Below are positions 35,405-36,918 of a DNA stretch of 36,918 bases, piece by piece. The translations under genes were made by a program, and so were the position numbers. Within the stretch, counting starts at the first letter, position 1. Every line of letters starts with the position of its first letter. The stretch is from Deltaproteobacteria bacterium (lineage in GTDB: Bacteria; Desulfobacterota; DSM-4660; Desulfatiglandales; HGW-15), in the NCBI GenBank assembly GCA_019313825.1, contig JAFDAM010000016.1, positions 1 to 36,918 of the forward strand. The letters are read 5' to 3'. The notes under the pieces are model-generated. The model was not told where the DNA came from, made no database searches, and saw nothing but the letters and a program-made list of their open reading frames with translations.

Positions 35405-36918
35405 CTAAAACATACCCAGAGGCGGCGCTTCATCCGGATCAACATAGACATCCAGTAGAGTCGGGCCATTGCGGCTGCACAGAGCATGATAGTCGATCTG
35501 TTCAAAATCCTTAGGGTAACGGATCGTGTGGGCATTGACCCCCATTGCCTTGGCCATCATGTTGAAATCAACCGGTGGAATGGAAAAATCGACCTGTTCG
35601 GCGCCCATTATATTATGCGCATGCCTGATCATCCCGAACGACTGGTCATTCAAGACAACGTAAATTACCGGCAGCCCTTCTTTTACCGCCACAGTGATCT
35701 CCTGCCCGTTCATCAAAAAGGAGCCATCGCCGGTAAAACATACCACGGGCGTGCCTCGTTTGCCCAAGGCCATTCCGACCGCTGCGCCTATGGCCCAGCC
35801 CATAGAGGCAAACCCTATGGGCAAATGATAGTTTTCAGGATGCCGATGAAAAAAATAGTGGATCGTCCAGGGTACACTGTTGCAATTATCGATGAGGAAA
35901 CGAGTCTCAGGCGGAAAACGCTGTATGATTTCACGGATCAGTCGTTGCGGCTTGATGAGCGGTGAATCGTTCTCATGGTTGAATCTGTCCGGTGCCTGGA
36001 CTTCAATTTGAGCCGGCACGTAGACAGACCCATCCTGATTGTCCGCATGGGATCGCGTTGACGTCTCATGTTCTTTTTCGCTGCCTGTCACAGGTATTTT
36101 GCCCTCCCGCAACCGGGAGACAAGTTCTTCAAAGATAGCGCTGATTGTCCCGTAGACGTGCAGGCGTGCCATGGGAGAGCGGGTAAAGTACGTTGTAGCA
36201 TTATGGATATGTACCAGTTTCTCATTCAATAGGGCGGGATCCCATCCGGCTGTTGACCACTCGCCCAGGTTGGTGCCTACTGCCAGTATCAGGCCAACGG
36301 ATTCATCAATCAACGCCTTGCGGGCCGTGTCGTGTCCGGCAAAACCGAATACGCCTCGAGCCAGGGGATGATATGGATTGATCCATGATTTACCACGCTG
36401 TGTCGTAATAATCAGTGACCCGGTAAGTTCGGCAAAATCCATGATATCTTTTGTTGCTCCGTTGCAATCATGGCCTATCAATAACACCACTTGACGGTCT
36501 TGGCTTAAGACATTGCGCAACTCTTGAAATAGCTTTTCCAATTTAGCGGAATCCAGTACCGACTCAGTTCCTGTCAATAAGTGTTGCAGGTTGGGGAAAG
36601 CCGCCTGGCCGTAAGCTGGAGATAGCAGGATATCAGCCGGTACACTCAGATGCGCAGGCCCTTTTGGTGATTGCAGGGCTTTCGTAAGAGCGGCAGTCAG
36701 TTTTTTCTCTAATTGGTTGGGATGTGTAACAAGTGAGTTATAACGGGTGCAGTGATCGAACATGCCCACTATATCAATGACATCCGCGCTGGATTCCTGA
36801 AATGCCCCTAGTGTCACGTCAAGTAACAAGTGACGGATAAAGACGAGACAATTTAATCCGGGCGTCATTTCCTGTGAACTGCCAATTAACGGTCGAATTT
36901 TTATTATTTCGGTATTCT
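35405..36918 (-). CDS. Thiamine-diphosphate-dependent enzyme, acetolactate-synthase-like; N-terminus beyond window edge
   Basis: GAFQESSADVIDIVGMFDHCTRYN, ThDP motif GDGSFLMNGQEITVAVKEGLPVIYVVLND; frame stays open upstream of the ORF-track ATG to the window edge. Confidence 0.88.
   Translation of the reverse strand, partial: NTEIIKIRPLIGSSQEMTPGLNCLVFIRHLLLDVTLGAFQESSADVIDIVGMFDHCTRYNSLVTHPNQLEKKLTAALTKALQSPKGPAHLSVPADILLSPAYGQAAFPNLQHLLTGTESVLDSAKLEKLFQELRNVLSQDRQVVLLIGHDCNGATKDIMDFAELTGSLIITTQRGKSWINPYHPLARGVFGFAGHDTARKALIDESVGLILAVGTNLGEWSTAGWDPALLNEKLVHIHNATTYFTRSPMARLHVYGTISAIFEELVSRLREGKIPVTGSEKEHETSTRSHADNQDGSVYVPAQIEVQAPDRFNHENDSPLIKPQRLIREIIQRFPPETRFLIDNCNSVPWTIHYFFHRHPENYHLPIGFASMGWAIGAAVGMALGKRGTPVVCFTGDGSFLMNGQEITVAVKEGLPVIYVVLNDQSFGMIRHAHNIMGAEQVDFSIPPVDFNMMAKAMGVNAHTIRYPKDFEQIDYHALCSRNGPTLLDVYVDPDEAPPLGMF

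Noticed and set aside
1-36918. CRISPR array, prophage, toxin-antitoxin or defence island
   Set aside because: No regular direct-repeat/spacer array, no phage structural genes and no recognisable defence cassette; the short hairpin array at 6371-6512 lacks uniform spacers.

Overview
The window looks like a chromosomal segment of a deltaproteobacterium/Desulfobacterota-like organism; that lineage call is inferred from gene content and style, not from a search. It is mostly housekeeping genes: tRNA-Arg(CCG), valS, nadC, glnS, an IHF-like gene, sucCD, tatA, ssb, an RNase J gene, ftsK, lolA, lon and a yedF-like gene. Metabolic accessory genes are a carboxyltransferase plus biotin-carrier pair, a Tat-exported two-subunit molybdenum hydroxylase, a flavodoxin-like reductase, a PAS histidine kinase and a ThDP enzyme running off the right edge. 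I see no CRISPR array, no intact transposase and no complete named defence system. The most unusual material is (i) a 578-aa uncharacterised protein (33407-35143, -) with a transglutaminase-like Cys/His/Asp arrangement and a possible degenerate second module; (ii) an extremely acidic repetitive protein with a C-terminal amphipathic helix, PopZ-like in architecture only; (iii) two small basic proteins absent from the ORF track; and (iv) dense intergenic structure: two MITE-like palindromes with 5-bp flanking direct repeats (9236-9411 and 16314-16481), an array of hairpins with different but self-complementary stems (6371-6512), other nested inverted repeats, and several dispersed repeat families.
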